Counted from the first letter of the stretch, positions 1-6,203 are shown. The stretch is 12,413 nucleotides of DNA from Pseudomonadaceae bacterium (GCA_947464215.1 CANHVX010000018.1:1-12413); one strand, 5' to 3'. The notes: generated from the letters alone by a model not told the origin. Translations and numbers: made by a program.

Positions 1-1
1 C

Positions 2-112
2 AAATATCTTGACCTTTCACAAAGAAAAATGGATGCTGAGGCTCTAAAACAGACGGAAAAATCATTACCTTATGAAGTCACACCCCGTATTTCAACAGAA
101 GCTAGGTTTTAA
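2..112 (+). CDS. C-terminal tail of an upstream gene, possibly an adenine-specific DNA methyltransferase (5' partial)
   Basis: An open frame enters from the left edge and stops with TAA at 110-112, giving 36 residues that begin KYLDLSQRKMDAEALKQ. It overlaps the start of the restriction endonuclease by 41 bp in another frame, as is common for translationally coupled restriction-modification genes. The KYLDLSQRKMDAE segment resembles the last helix of beta-class N6-adenine methyltransferases, which often end with a Y-(I/L)-x-(I/L)-(A/S) helix. The DpnII/MboI context also predicts one or two GATC methyltransferases directly upstream. The catalytic motifs lie outside the window, so the product is inferred from position and a weak sequence resemblance. 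Confidence 0.45.
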   Translation, partial: KYLDLSQRKMDAEALKQTEKSLPYEVTPRISTEARF

Positions 113-1010
113 TGACCCCGAGCGGGTTTTTCAGCATCTCATAGCTACTCTGACTGATACGATTAATGATTGGAGTTATTTCGTAAACTGGTCAAAGGTT
201 TCAGAAAATACCAAAAAAGCCAGTCGACTATTAAACTTGATGAACAGCCTTGTTGGGCATGACAACCCAGCTCAAGAGCTGACAGACATTCTGACTGAAT
301 ACCCAGATACAGCTAAGTTGTTACCTGTGCTGCTCGCATATAGATTTAAGCCAGCAGAAAAATACCGGATTAAGATTATCAAAGAATACAAGACAAAGTT
401 TGAATATGACACCTACGATTTTTCGGCTAAAGGCGCCTTGCCCAAAGCCGATATTGAGAGATTAGTAGAGTTTGCCGAGCGAAGTGGGTTTCTGAGCCAA
501 CTCGCAAACAAAAACATTAAGTCCCTCCCTGATTATTTTTTTGGTGTTGAGGTAGGGCTTGATAGCAATGGACGCAAAAACCGTGGTGGCACAGCCATGG
601 AGACGATGTTAGAGCACTTCGTTGCAGATATATGCGCTAGACACGGTTTTGAATACATCGCGCAGGCCACTGCACCAAAAGTAAAAGCTAAATGGGGTAA
701 GATGATTACCGTTGAAAAATCATCCCGTAAGATTGATTTTGCCGTTAATACACCAGAAAAACTCTATCTTATAGAGGCAAACTTTTATGGTGGTGGCGGT
801 TCTAAGTTGAAGTCTACAGCTGGGGAATACAAAACAGATTTTCGTCGTTGGACTGCTGACGGACATCAGTTTATTTGGGTTACAGATGGAGCGGGTTGGG
901 TTGGCACCCAACGACCACTTCAAGAGACCTTTGATGATACCGATTACATCTTAAATCTGGATATGGTCGTGCAAGGCTTATTGGAAGGCATAATAACCGA
1001 CCTTAAGTAA
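72..1010 (+). CDS. DpnII/MboI-family type II restriction endonuclease (GATC)
   Basis: The 312-aa product has the hallmarks of the DpnII/MboI endonuclease family, which cleaves unmethylated GATC. The conserved block GLDSNGRKNRGG (residues 162-173) is followed by TAMETMLE. A PD-(D/E)xK-like core has Asp222 in KIDFAV and Glu235 in LIEANFY, then the family signature GGGGSKLK (240-247). The residue in the lysine position of the core is Asn237, which as I recall is usual in this family. The length of about 310 aa is normal, so the gene appears intact. The ATG at 72 lies inside the end of the upstream frame, consistent with a methylase-endonuclease operon. Base composition is clearly more AT-rich than the right half of the window, suggesting transfer. 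The GATC specificity is a family inference. Confidence 0.88.
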   Translation: MKSHPVFQQKLGFNDPERVFQHLIATLTDTINDWSYFVNWSKVSENTKKASRLLNLMNSLVGHDNPAQELTDILTEYPDTAKLLPVLLAYRFKPAEKYRIKIIKEYKTKFEYDTYDFSAKGALPKADIERLVEFAERSGFLSQLANKNIKSLPDYFFGVEVGLDSNGRKNRGGTAMETMLEHFVADICARHGFEYIAQATAPKVKAKWGKMITVEKSSRKIDFAVNTPEKLYLIEANFYGGGGSKLKSTAGEYKTDFRRWTADGHQFIWVTDGAGWVGTQRPLQETFDDTDYILNLDMVVQGLLEGIITDLK

Positions 1011-1034
1011 ATGGGCATATTGACCCCCTAAAAA

Positions 1035-1090
1035 TACTTCTTGCTTCCCCTCATTTTAAGTGGCAAAGTAGGAAGTATAAATAGAGGGGA
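1035..1090 (+). promoter_or_regulatory. Possible Shine-Dalgarno-sequestering hairpin upstream of the 217-aa gene
   Basis: In the 89-bp gap after the endonuclease gene, TCCCCTC at 1046-1052 is the exact complement of GAGGGGA at 1084-1090. The latter is the Shine-Dalgarno of the gene starting at 1100. A competing pairing exists between CTTCC (1044-1048) and GGAAG (1071-1075), extended by TACTTC (1035-1040) with GAAGTA (1072-1077). The two pairings share bases 1046-1048 and so exclude each other. This could hold the ribosome site closed or open. It is inferred from complementarity alone. Confidence 0.3.
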
Positions 1091-1099
1091 TGTTCGTTC

Positions 1100-1753
1100 A
1101 TGAATGTAGTTAAGCTGTTTAACCCAAGAAGCACGGCTGATATTTTAGCTGGATATGGTCTGCCTGATGAGGCAGTTCTGAAACAAGCTTTGATTGCTGG
1201 GCACTTGGCAAAGTCAGGCTGCGTTGCAAATGATGCACTTCAGTTTCCTGCCTTTCTGCAATGGAACACCGTTCAAAAAACCCTGCGCGAAATCTTGTTG
1301 AAAGACGGGTGGCGGAGAGTCAATGAAGGGATGTATGCCTTGGTCGTCAGCCCCGATGGCAAGCGTGCTATTGTGGTTGCCTCTGGCGATGAGTTTACTG
1401 GGATTGAAGGTGTTCAGCACCCAACTACCAAGTGTCCCAAAGGGCCACGCACAGTTAATGCGGTTCAGCAAAATGCATTGCTTTATCATGGTGACTTCTT
1501 CCCTGAAACCCTGCCGCAAATGCGCGATAGTGAGATAGATGGTCGGGAGACTTGGATTCTGCTGTTCAACACAGATAACGGTGTTTTGCGTGCGGAGATT
1601 TCTCGCCCAGGTTCAATCGGGGGCGATGGCCATATCAATGCTTGGCAACAGCGTGTAATCCTTTCTGAGGCGCCTTTATCACCAGCACTTGACCTGCCAG
1701 AGACCCCAGATTATGCACCTACGGAAGATATTGAAATCACCAGAAAACAGTAG
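1100..1753 (+). CDS. Conserved-looking hypothetical protein between a restriction enzyme and an XRE-ImmA protein
   Basis: I do not recognise this 217-aa protein. It is soluble-looking, with no signal peptide, transmembrane segment or obvious nucleotide-binding motif. An N-terminal helical part (about residues 10-75) precedes a likely beta-rich middle (about 80-190) with a glycine-rich patch, SRPGSIGGDGHINAW, near residue 170. The C-terminus is acidic and low in complexity. The ATG at 1100 has a strong Shine-Dalgarno (AGAGGGGA, 1083-1090) 9 nt upstream, which fixes the start. Only 11 bp separate its stop from the ATG of the XRE-ImmA gene, so the two are almost certainly co-transcribed and probably work together. 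By analogy with other ImmA/IrrE pairs it might be the peptidase's target or partner, but nothing in the sequence proves this. Confidence 0.75.
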   Translation: MNVVKLFNPRSTADILAGYGLPDEAVLKQALIAGHLAKSGCVANDALQFPAFLQWNTVQKTLREILLKDGWRRVNEGMYALVVSPDGKRAIVVASGDEFTGIEGVQHPTTKCPKGPRTVNAVQQNALLYHGDFFPETLPQMRDSEIDGRETWILLFNTDNGVLRAEISRPGSIGGDGHINAWQQRVILSEAPLSPALDLPETPDYAPTEDIEITRKQ

Positions 1754-1764
1754 GCATAAGGTAT

Positions 1765-2871
1765 ATGTTCAACCCAAAAAGACTGACATTAGCCCGCGAA
1801 CGACGAGGACTAAGTAAGCGGAAGTTAGCCGAAAGTATCGGCGTGTCTGACCGTGCCGTAACAGCATACGAAGGTGGAGAATATCCACCAGAAGACGCTA
1901 GTCTAGCCAAGATTTGCGGTGCATTAGGCTTTCCCCCTTCTTTTTTCACTGGAGCAGATAACCTTTTCCAACCCCAACCTGAAACCGTCAGTTTCCGTTC
2001 GTTATCTACTCTAACCTCGCCAAAAAGAAATGCTGCAATCAGTTCAGCAACGATTGCCTGCATGCTGGATGATTGGATTGACGCTAAGTTTGGTCGCCCT
2101 CAACTGAATGTGCCTGACCTGCGGGGGATGTCTTCCGAAGAAGCGGCAAACGGAGTGCGCGTTGCGTGGGGACTGGGTGAGAAACCCATCAAGCATATGG
2201 TTCAACTTTTAGAGAGTAAGGGGATTCGGGTTTACTCCTTAGCGGAGATGGCTAATGAGGCGGACGCTCTCTCATTTTGGAAAGAACAAACACCCTTTGT
2301 GCTACTTAATATTCAAAAATCTCCAGAGCGGAGCCGCTTTGACGCAGCTCACGAGCTTGGCCACTTGGTCATGCACCGCCATGGAGGCCCACAAGGACAA
2401 GATGCCGAAAAAGAAGCGAATGATTTTGCCTCTGCCTTACTAATGCCCCGTTCAGGCCTGCTGGCAACAGTTCCGCCAGTTCCCACCTTACCTCAAGTGC
2501 TGCAACTAAAGGCCTACTGGTTGGTCTCGGCTATGGCGATGGTTTATCGACTCAAGGAAGTTGGAGCCATTACCGAATGGCATAGCCGTATACTATTTCA
2601 AGATCTTGCGATGAAAGGTTATCGTCGTGGAGAACCTGATGGAATGATGCAACGGGAAACTTCGCCAAGTTTAACCAAGATTTTTGAGGCGTTAAGAAAA
2701 GAACATATGCCTAAATCTAAGATTGCCGCCGATCTTGGCCTTCTAGAATCGGAGCTTGAACAACATGTTTTTGGTCTGGTGATTCAGAGCATCCATGGTA
2801 ATGGGGGAGATAGCTCCTTTACACCAAGTTTTAAGCCAAACTTTAAGCCTCAGTTTACGGTTATTAAGTAG
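1765..2871 (+). CDS. XRE-family helix-turn-helix protein fused to an ImmA/IrrE metallopeptidase domain
   Basis: The 368-aa protein has an N-terminal XRE helix-turn-helix (about residues 7-60), with the recognition region LAESIGVSDRAVTAYEGG. The middle (about 140-235) is an ImmA/IrrE (COG2856) zinc peptidase with HELGH at 196-200 and the downstream EANDFASALLMP block, whose Glu217 is the expected third zinc ligand. All catalytic residues are present. The C-terminal 90 residues include a second possible helix-turn-helix-like segment around KSKIAADLGLLESEL. In characterised systems such as ImmA of ICEBs1, the peptidase cleaves a repressor to switch on mobile-element or stress genes. Here the DNA-binding and protease parts are in one chain, as is common in accessory regions. 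It follows the 217-aa gene by 11 bp and probably forms an operon with it. Confidence 0.9.
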   Translation: MFNPKRLTLARERRGLSKRKLAESIGVSDRAVTAYEGGEYPPEDASLAKICGALGFPPSFFTGADNLFQPQPETVSFRSLSTLTSPKRNAAISSATIACMLDDWIDAKFGRPQLNVPDLRGMSSEEAANGVRVAWGLGEKPIKHMVQLLESKGIRVYSLAEMANEADALSFWKEQTPFVLLNIQKSPERSRFDAAHELGHLVMHRHGGPQGQDAEKEANDFASALLMPRSGLLATVPPVPTLPQVLQLKAYWLVSAMAMVYRLKEVGAITEWHSRILFQDLAMKGYRRGEPDGMMQRETSPSLTKIFEALRKEHMPKSKIAADLGLLESELEQHVFGLVIQSIHGNGGDSSFTPSFKPNFKPQFTVIK

Positions 2872-2878
2872 CTTTTTC

Positions 2879-2907
2879 TTGACCTTTCGGCCACTTATCT
2901 CTAGCGT
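2879..2907 (+). promoter_or_regulatory. Putative sigma70-type promoter ahead of the structured leader
   Basis: TTGACC (2879-2884) and TAGCGT (2902-2907) are separated by exactly 17 bp, just after the XRE-ImmA stop codon. The TAG-type -10 resembles the other promoter candidates here (TAGCAT, TAGAGT, TAGATT). The predicted start near 2914 would give a leader of over 200 nt containing the folded element before the ATG at 3129. Confidence 0.4.
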
Positions 2908-2931
2908 ATTTGTGCGTCCTTGACGGGGCGT

Positions 2932-3102
2932 GGGGCCTAGTAACCTCTCCTAAACGGCAGCGACACCTGCCGTCACCAAAACTGTCGCCTACCAACCATG
3001 AGGCTGGGTGAGGCGGCGGAATACAATAGCGCTTTGCGTAAATACGCTGCGCCGTTTTAGGACGGTTACTACTCCCCGGCCACCATTATTCCAGTGGTGG
3101 CC
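2932..3102 (+). ncRNA. Candidate structured RNA: long 5' leader element or small RNA, family not recognised
   Basis: The region is dense in complementary segments. A closing helix pairs GGGG 2932-2935 with CCCC 3074-3077 and AGTAACC 2939-2945 with GGTTACT 3064-3070. It continues as TCCTAA-type pairing of 2948-2955 with 3054-3062. Inside it lie three hairpins: ACGGCAG/CTGCCGT (2954-2973, 6-nt loop), CGCCT-ACC/GGT-AGGCG (2986-3015), and GCGC-GCGT/ACGC-GCGC (3029-3052). A fourth hairpin, GGCCACCA/TGGTGGCC (3078-3102), follows outside. Its 3' side has no T-run, so it is not a classic terminator, and a leader of the downstream membrane-protein gene fits better than a free small RNA. I found no signature of tmRNA, RNase P, SRP RNA or a riboswitch I know. 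The helices are inferred by eye from one sequence. Confidence 0.4.
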
Positions 3103-3128
3103 CCTTAAACCAAGGGAGGGCAGACCGG

Positions 3129-3974
3129 ATGGCCGCATTTTTCAACTTACTTGCAATCGGTAGCATCTTGGCTGGCATGGTGCTGGCGTTTCTGCACCTC
3201 AACCAAGGTAAGCGCACTTTGCCCTTCGCCGATGATTCTCACGCCCGCACCTTTGGTTGGGGCCTGCTGATGCCTTTGTTGCTGATGGTGGGCTACGCCT
3301 TCCGCGAAGAACCCATGGCAAACGGGAGCCTCTGGCTAATGGTCGTCATGCTTGCGGCAAGTGCTGGCTGGTTTTACCTCGCAGGCAGCTACCGTTACAG
3401 CATGCGCCGCTGGAACATGCCCCTATGGCAGGGAGTGGCTTGCGCCCAGTTTTGCGGCCTCATCGTTATCGGTGCAGGCAGCCTGTTTGCCTTTGGTGCC
3501 GAAGATGCCGCCCGCGAGGCTTACCTGCGGGAGCATGAACCTGCCCGCTTCGCGGCTCTCCAAGCAAGTAAAGTGGCCGAAGCCCAACAGGCTAAACAAC
3601 GGGAGGAGGCATGGGAGACCAGCCAACGCCAAAAACAAGCGGCCCAAGAACAGCAAGAGTGGGAGGCTGAGTATCAGAAAGCCTGCCGCACTCCCGAAGC
3701 CTTCTTGAGCATGGCACAGGACATTGCTCGTGAGCGGCTTAAGTCACCTGCCTCGGCAAAGTTTGCCAGCTGGCGCGACCCCGCCGTGAAATACAGCGGC
3801 ACCACCGACCACATAACCAAGGAGTGCGTATGGGCGGTAAAATCCTATGTGGATTCGCAAAACAGCTTTGGGGCGATGATGCGGACGGGCTTCATGGCCG
3901 AGATACGCTTGCTGCGGGATAAGCAGATGACCATGCGGCTGGTAGACTTCTCGGCCTTCCCAAGCCCCCAATGA
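3129..3974 (+). CDS. Four-helix membrane protein with coiled coil and C-terminal YVDSQNSFGA-type domain
   Basis: The 281-aa product has four predicted transmembrane helices at about residues 4-24, 42-58, 67-86 and 103-122. A charged Gln/Glu/Ala-rich coiled-coil stretch follows (about 125-187). The C-terminal domain (about 190-265) contains SPASAKFA and YVDSQNSFGAMMRTGF. I have seen this kind of C-terminal domain (S-P-x-x-A-K-F followed by YVDSQNxFGAxxR) appended to varied bacterial membrane or zinc-ribbon proteins of unknown function. Its role is not known to me. The start at 3129 is supported by GGGAGGG about 10 nt upstream. Base composition is closer to the core genes on the right than to the defence genes on the left, so it may belong to a different segment. 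The structured region 2932-3102 precedes it directly. Confidence 0.75.
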   Translation: MAAFFNLLAIGSILAGMVLAFLHLNQGKRTLPFADDSHARTFGWGLLMPLLLMVGYAFREEPMANGSLWLMVVMLAASAGWFYLAGSYRYSMRRWNMPLWQGVACAQFCGLIVIGAGSLFAFGAEDAAREAYLREHEPARFAALQASKVAEAQQAKQREEAWETSQRQKQAAQEQQEWEAEYQKACRTPEAFLSMAQDIARERLKSPASAKFASWRDPAVKYSGTTDHITKECVWAVKSYVDSQNSFGAMMRTGFMAEIRLLRDKQMTMRLVDFSAFPSPQ

Positions 3975-4046
3975 CCGCCCCAAGCTGCACCAAAAGAACG
4001 GCAAAGATTTTTCAAGGGCTGGGCCTAACACACCCCCGCCCAAGGG

Positions 4047-4073
4047 GCATATGTGCAAAAAATGCACATATGC
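4047..4073. repeat. Perfect inverted repeat, 11-bp arms, A4 loop
   Basis: GCATATGTGCA at 4047-4057 is matched by TGCACATATGC at 4063-4073 with AAAA between. There is no T-run after it on either strand, so it is unlikely to be an intrinsic terminator. It could be a protein-binding palindrome. Confidence 0.7.
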
Positions 4074-4097
4074 GGGATGCAGCCAAAATCCAGTTGT

Positions 4098-4151
4098 TTC
4101 CATTTTGGAAATAGCTGATATTGGGCTTAGGCCATAAGTTCCATTTTGGAA
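4098..4151. repeat. Two copies of the 13-bp palindromic motif TTCCATTTTGGAA
   Basis: Exact copies occur at 4098-4110 and 4139-4151, spaced 41 bp start to start (about four helical turns). Each is a dyad (TTCCA/TGGAA with 3 bp between). Identical dyads on one face of the helix suggest an operator or recombinase-binding pair. Confidence 0.55.
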
Positions 4152-4223
4152 CGCATGAGAAGAGCTGCCGCCCGACCCCTTTATAAAGACCATGATGTAG
4201 AGTGATGTTATCAGATATTACTG

Positions 4224-4241
4224 TGGACCAAATCTGGACCA
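4224..4241. repeat. Direct repeat of TGGACCA, 11-bp period, possible integrase arm sites
   Basis: TGGACCA occurs at 4224-4230 and 4235-4241. The repeat lies about 50 bp beyond the truncated end of the tRNA-like gene, a position where tyrosine-integrase arm-type sites often sit. The 11-bp period would place both copies on the same helix face. The function is inferred from layout only. Confidence 0.35.
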
Positions 4242-4288
4242 TTTAAGTGTGCAAGCGCTTGCAAAACTATGATAAATAATGATTGTAA

Positions 4289-4342
4289 GGCGTGATAACA
4301 GGCATTATGAGTGCCCTGCTCTAACCGCTGAGCTACACGCCC
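4289..4342 (-). pseudogene. tRNA-Ile2(CAU)-like gene remnant lacking the T arm
   Basis: Read on the minus strand from 4342, the sequence gives an acceptor strand GGGCGTG, TA, and a D arm GCTC-AGCGGTTA-GAGC. The anticodon arm follows as GGGCA-CTCATAA-TGCCT, with anticodon CAT in a 7-nt loop. The 5' half matches the usual tRNA-Ile2 pattern (GGGC..GTAGCTCAG...ACTCATAA); elongator tRNA-Met is less likely. After the anticodon stem come only five bases (GTTAT) before CACGCC, which pairs with the acceptor 5' strand. No GTTCGAATC T loop exists. The gene therefore appears deleted through its T arm or truncated with a chance CACGCC. It lies 46 bp downstream of the left dprA fragment on the same strand. 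Confidence 0.6.
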
Positions 4343-4388
4343 ACCGGCCGTTCTATAGCACTGTCATCCTGTGTGCGGCAAGCGCGAA

Positions 4389-4476
4389 TCATGCGGAAAG
4401 CGCGCGCCGCCAGCGCCCATCGGCGTCGCGGGTGGCGTGGCCGTCAAGCTCCAGTTCCACCAGCAGGGCGTTGGCT
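4389..4476 (-). pseudogene. Orphan dprA 3'-end fragment (left copy)
   Basis: On the minus strand this encodes the last residues of DprA, ending ...ELDGHATRDADGRWRRALSA with TGA at 4389-4391. Over 4403-4476 it is identical to the 3' end of the intact dprA at 6424-6497. After the identity ends, the bases differ but the peptide barely does (WRRALSA against WRRGVSA in the intact gene). It is therefore a real dprA terminus and not a random repeat. The remainder of this dprA copy is missing, replaced by the nucleotidyltransferase region. It is probably the displaced gene end left by an insertion at dprA. Confidence 0.85.
4403..4476. repeat. 74-bp direct repeat, left copy (candidate attachment site)
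   Basis: Identical to 6424-6497 at a constant offset of 2021 bp. It is flanked by a mismatch on both sides (G4402/C6423 and G4477/T6498). A weaker similarity continues leftward (GxGGAAA against GxAGAAA). It lies within the dprA 3'-end fragment. Confidence 0.95.
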
Positions 4477-4531
4477 GGCGCGATAATGCTGGGGGGCTGT
4501 TTTAACCGTGTAAATAAAGTGGCGAAATCGG

Positions 4532-4560
4532 ATGACATTTTGCCGATAAATCATTATAAA
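4532..4560 (+). promoter_or_regulatory. Putative promoter of the nucleotidyltransferase, leaderless arrangement
   Basis: ATGACA (4532-4537) and TATAAA (4555-4560) are separated by 17 bp. The -10 ends 6 nt before the ATG at 4567, so transcription would begin at or next to the start codon. No Shine-Dalgarno precedes that ATG, which supports leaderless translation. Confidence 0.45.
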
Positions 4561-4566
4561 TCCAAC

Positions 4567-5130
4567 ATGGATTTTAGCCCGCTTACCCCTTATCAAACCC
4601 TCATGCAGGGCTACCCGCACCCTTGGTGCTTTGGTGGCGGCTGGGCGATTGATGCCATGATTGGCAAAGTGACCCGCCCGCACGCCGATGTGGATGTTGT
4701 GATTTGGCGGGCTGACCAGCACGCATTCCGCGCCCAGTTTGCCGACTGGGATTGGCAGGCTTACACCAATCGTGAGCCACGCCCGTGGCCTGCTAACGAG
4801 TTTCTAGAGTTACCTGACCACAACACCCATGGCAAAAAGGCTGGGCAAGAACTGGAAATGCTGATGCTGGAGCGTGAAAACGATGACTGGTGGTTCCGTC
4901 GCAACTCCGCCATCCGTATGCCCGCCAACCGTGCCATGGTGGCAACGCGCTTGGGGTTCAGCGTGCTCAACCCCGCCATCGCGTTATTATTCAAGAGCAA
5001 CCGCCTTGAGGACAAAGACCACCGCGATTTTGAACATGTGTTGCCCGTGATGGAAGCCGCCGACCGCGCTTGGCTCAAGAAGGTATTGGCTATCATGGAT
5101 GCGGAGCATGTTTGGGTTGGGAGGCTTTAG
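4567..5130 (+). CDS. Aminoglycoside-type nucleotidyltransferase domain protein
   Basis: The 187-aa protein fits the nucleotidyltransferase family related to aminoglycoside and lincosamide adenylyltransferases (PF10706-like). FGGGWAIDA at residues 22-30 is the nucleotide-binding GGW motif. RPHADVDVVIWRADQ (37-51) carries the Asp-x-Asp metal site. The C-terminal LLFKSNRLEDKDHRDFEHVLP (about 140-160) is typical of the family's helical end. Such enzymes transfer AMP from ATP to a small molecule; the substrate cannot be told from sequence. The frame is open upstream to 4279, but that part is antisense to the tRNA and dprA fragments. ATG 4567 is therefore chosen from the domain start and the promoter. 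An in-frame ATG at 4486 is a less likely alternative. It sits just inside the left 74-bp repeat and ends 2 bp before the next gene. Confidence 0.8.
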   Translation: MDFSPLTPYQTLMQGYPHPWCFGGGWAIDAMIGKVTRPHADVDVVIWRADQHAFRAQFADWDWQAYTNREPRPWPANEFLELPDHNTHGKKAGQELEMLMLERENDDWWFRRNSAIRMPANRAMVATRLGFSVLNPAIALLFKSNRLEDKDHRDFEHVLPVMEAADRAWLKKVLAIMDAEHVWVGRL

Positions 5131-5132
5131 GT

Positions 5133-6203
5133 ATGTTAGATGTGATTGTCGTAGGTGCTGGCCCATCAGGTAGCAGTGCGGCATATGAACTTGCTAAAAC
5201 TGGACTTTCAGTAACCCTGATAGATAAAGAAGACTTCCCTAGAGATAAGCCTTGCGGAGGTGGGCTAACAAACAAAACACTCAATCGCCTAAATGTAGAT
5301 GTATCTGGGATAGTTGAACGTCATTCAAATAGTATGGAGTTAACATATTGTATGAAGAAAGCTGTTACGGCTCCTGATTTAGGGGTATTTTGTAACATGG
5401 TGCAACGACCTATGTTTGATACATTTCTTCGCGATACCGCTGTTAACGCAGGGGCAGTTTTCAAAAAAGTTGGTCGCATTGAGGCGGTATCTCATTATCG
5501 CAATCACATAGATATTACTCTAGAAAATGGGGAAGCTATTTCAGCGCGATGGCTTATTGCCGCTGATGGGGCTAAAAGCAGAATACGTCGTTTAGTTCAC
5601 AATAAAAAGGTAGTTTCGCAAGCCTTTGCCTTAGAAGGTAAAGCACCTTTGGATAAAAACCAAAAAGTCAGTTTTGATTTTTTTGTTGTGCCATGGGGGT
5701 ATGGGTGGGTTTTCCCTAAAGGTGACCACCACAATGTAGGTATTATTACATTCAATCGTAAAATAAAAATCAGTCATAAAGAGCTTCAAGAATATTGCCA
5801 AGCTAAACTTGGGCATACTAATCTTTCTGAGGTAGTTGGGCACCCCTTGGGTATTGGGCCTCATAACGGAGCACTGGGTATTAGGCGTATCCTGTTTGTT
5901 GGAGACGCCGCAGGAAATGTTGAGCCGCTGTTGGGAGAAGGCATTCATAACGCTATTTATAGTGGTCAGAAAGCGGCCAAGGCCATTTCTAAAGGTGGCA
6001 CAACATGGCTGGTCCATTTTCGTTATTGGTTTACTATGCAACGACAACGGTTAGATATTGCCACTAGTCATAACCTAGCCTTGGCATTTTATCGGTTTCC
6101 ACGATTGGGATGGTTTTTTCTTTCTCAAAAATGGTTTCTACGCAAACTAATGGCAGGTTTTGTGAATGGTGAAAGATTAGATACATCAATTAGAGGATTT
6201 TAG
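5133..6203 (+). CDS. FAD-dependent oxidoreductase of the geranylgeranyl reductase family
   Basis: The 356-aa protein opens with a Rossmann FAD motif, VIVVGAGPSGSSAA (residues 4-17). It has the family block FPRDKPCGGGLT (35-46), the GYGWVFPKGDHHNVGI segment (189-204), and a second FAD contact, GDAAGNVEPLLGEGI (257-271). This order is characteristic of the COG0644/TIGR02032 group, which saturates prenyl chains of lipids or pigments and includes relatives acting on other alkenes. The substrate is unknown here. The ATG at 5133 is chosen because the fold starts there and GGGAGG (5119-5124) lies 8 nt upstream; the open frame before it is the end of the previous gene. Only 2 bp separate the two genes, implying one transcript. 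Its codon use is much more AT-rich than either neighbour, marking a separate origin. Confidence 0.88.
   Translation: MLDVIVVGAGPSGSSAAYELAKTGLSVTLIDKEDFPRDKPCGGGLTNKTLNRLNVDVSGIVERHSNSMELTYCMKKAVTAPDLGVFCNMVQRPMFDTFLRDTAVNAGAVFKKVGRIEAVSHYRNHIDITLENGEAISARWLIAADGAKSRIRRLVHNKKVVSQAFALEGKAPLDKNQKVSFDFFVVPWGYGWVFPKGDHHNVGIITFNRKIKISHKELQEYCQAKLGHTNLSEVVGHPLGIGPHNGALGIRRILFVGDAAGNVEPLLGEGIHNAIYSGQKAAKAISKGGTTWLVHFRYWFTMQRQRLDIATSHNLALAFYRFPRLGWFFLSQKWFLRKLMAGFVNGERLDTSIRGF

Larger units (their letters stand above)
3975..4288. other. Gene-free, palindrome-rich segment beside the tRNA remnant
   Basis: No credible gene is seen here. It holds an 11-bp perfect inverted repeat GCATATGTGCA with a 4-nt loop (4047-4073). 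TTCCATTTTGGAA, itself a short palindrome, occurs twice (4098-4110 and 4139-4151). Two TGGACCA direct repeats and a 12-bp palindrome GCAAGCGCTTGC (4251-4262) follow. GGCCTAA (4022-4028) and TTAGGCC (4127-4133) form a wider inverted pair. Such clustering is typical of operator or recombination regions. Minus-strand open frames across it look like chance. Confidence 0.5.

Noticed and set aside
7..2888. 12-bp direct repeat TCTTGACCTTTC at 7-18 and 2877-2888 flanking the defence block
   Set aside because: Several 12-mers are expected to repeat by chance in a sequence this long. The second copy overlaps a plausible -35 element, and there is no other sign of an insertion boundary.
2930..3105. tmRNA, RNase P RNA or SRP RNA at the structured region
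   Set aside because: None of the universal sequence signatures (TTCGA T-loop, GGAAAGTCC, GGTCAGG...GGAAG) is present on either strand.
3744..4242. Minus-strand open frames of 149 and 76 codons around the membrane-protein 3' end and palindrome region
   Set aside because: They cross the palindromes, have no ribosome site or recognisable motif, and partly overlap a real gene.
4279..4566. In-frame N-terminal extension of the nucleotidyltransferase to ATG 4279
   Set aside because: It is antisense to the tRNA remnant and the dprA fragment, includes a low-complexity serine run from that antisense reading, and lies before the predicted promoter.
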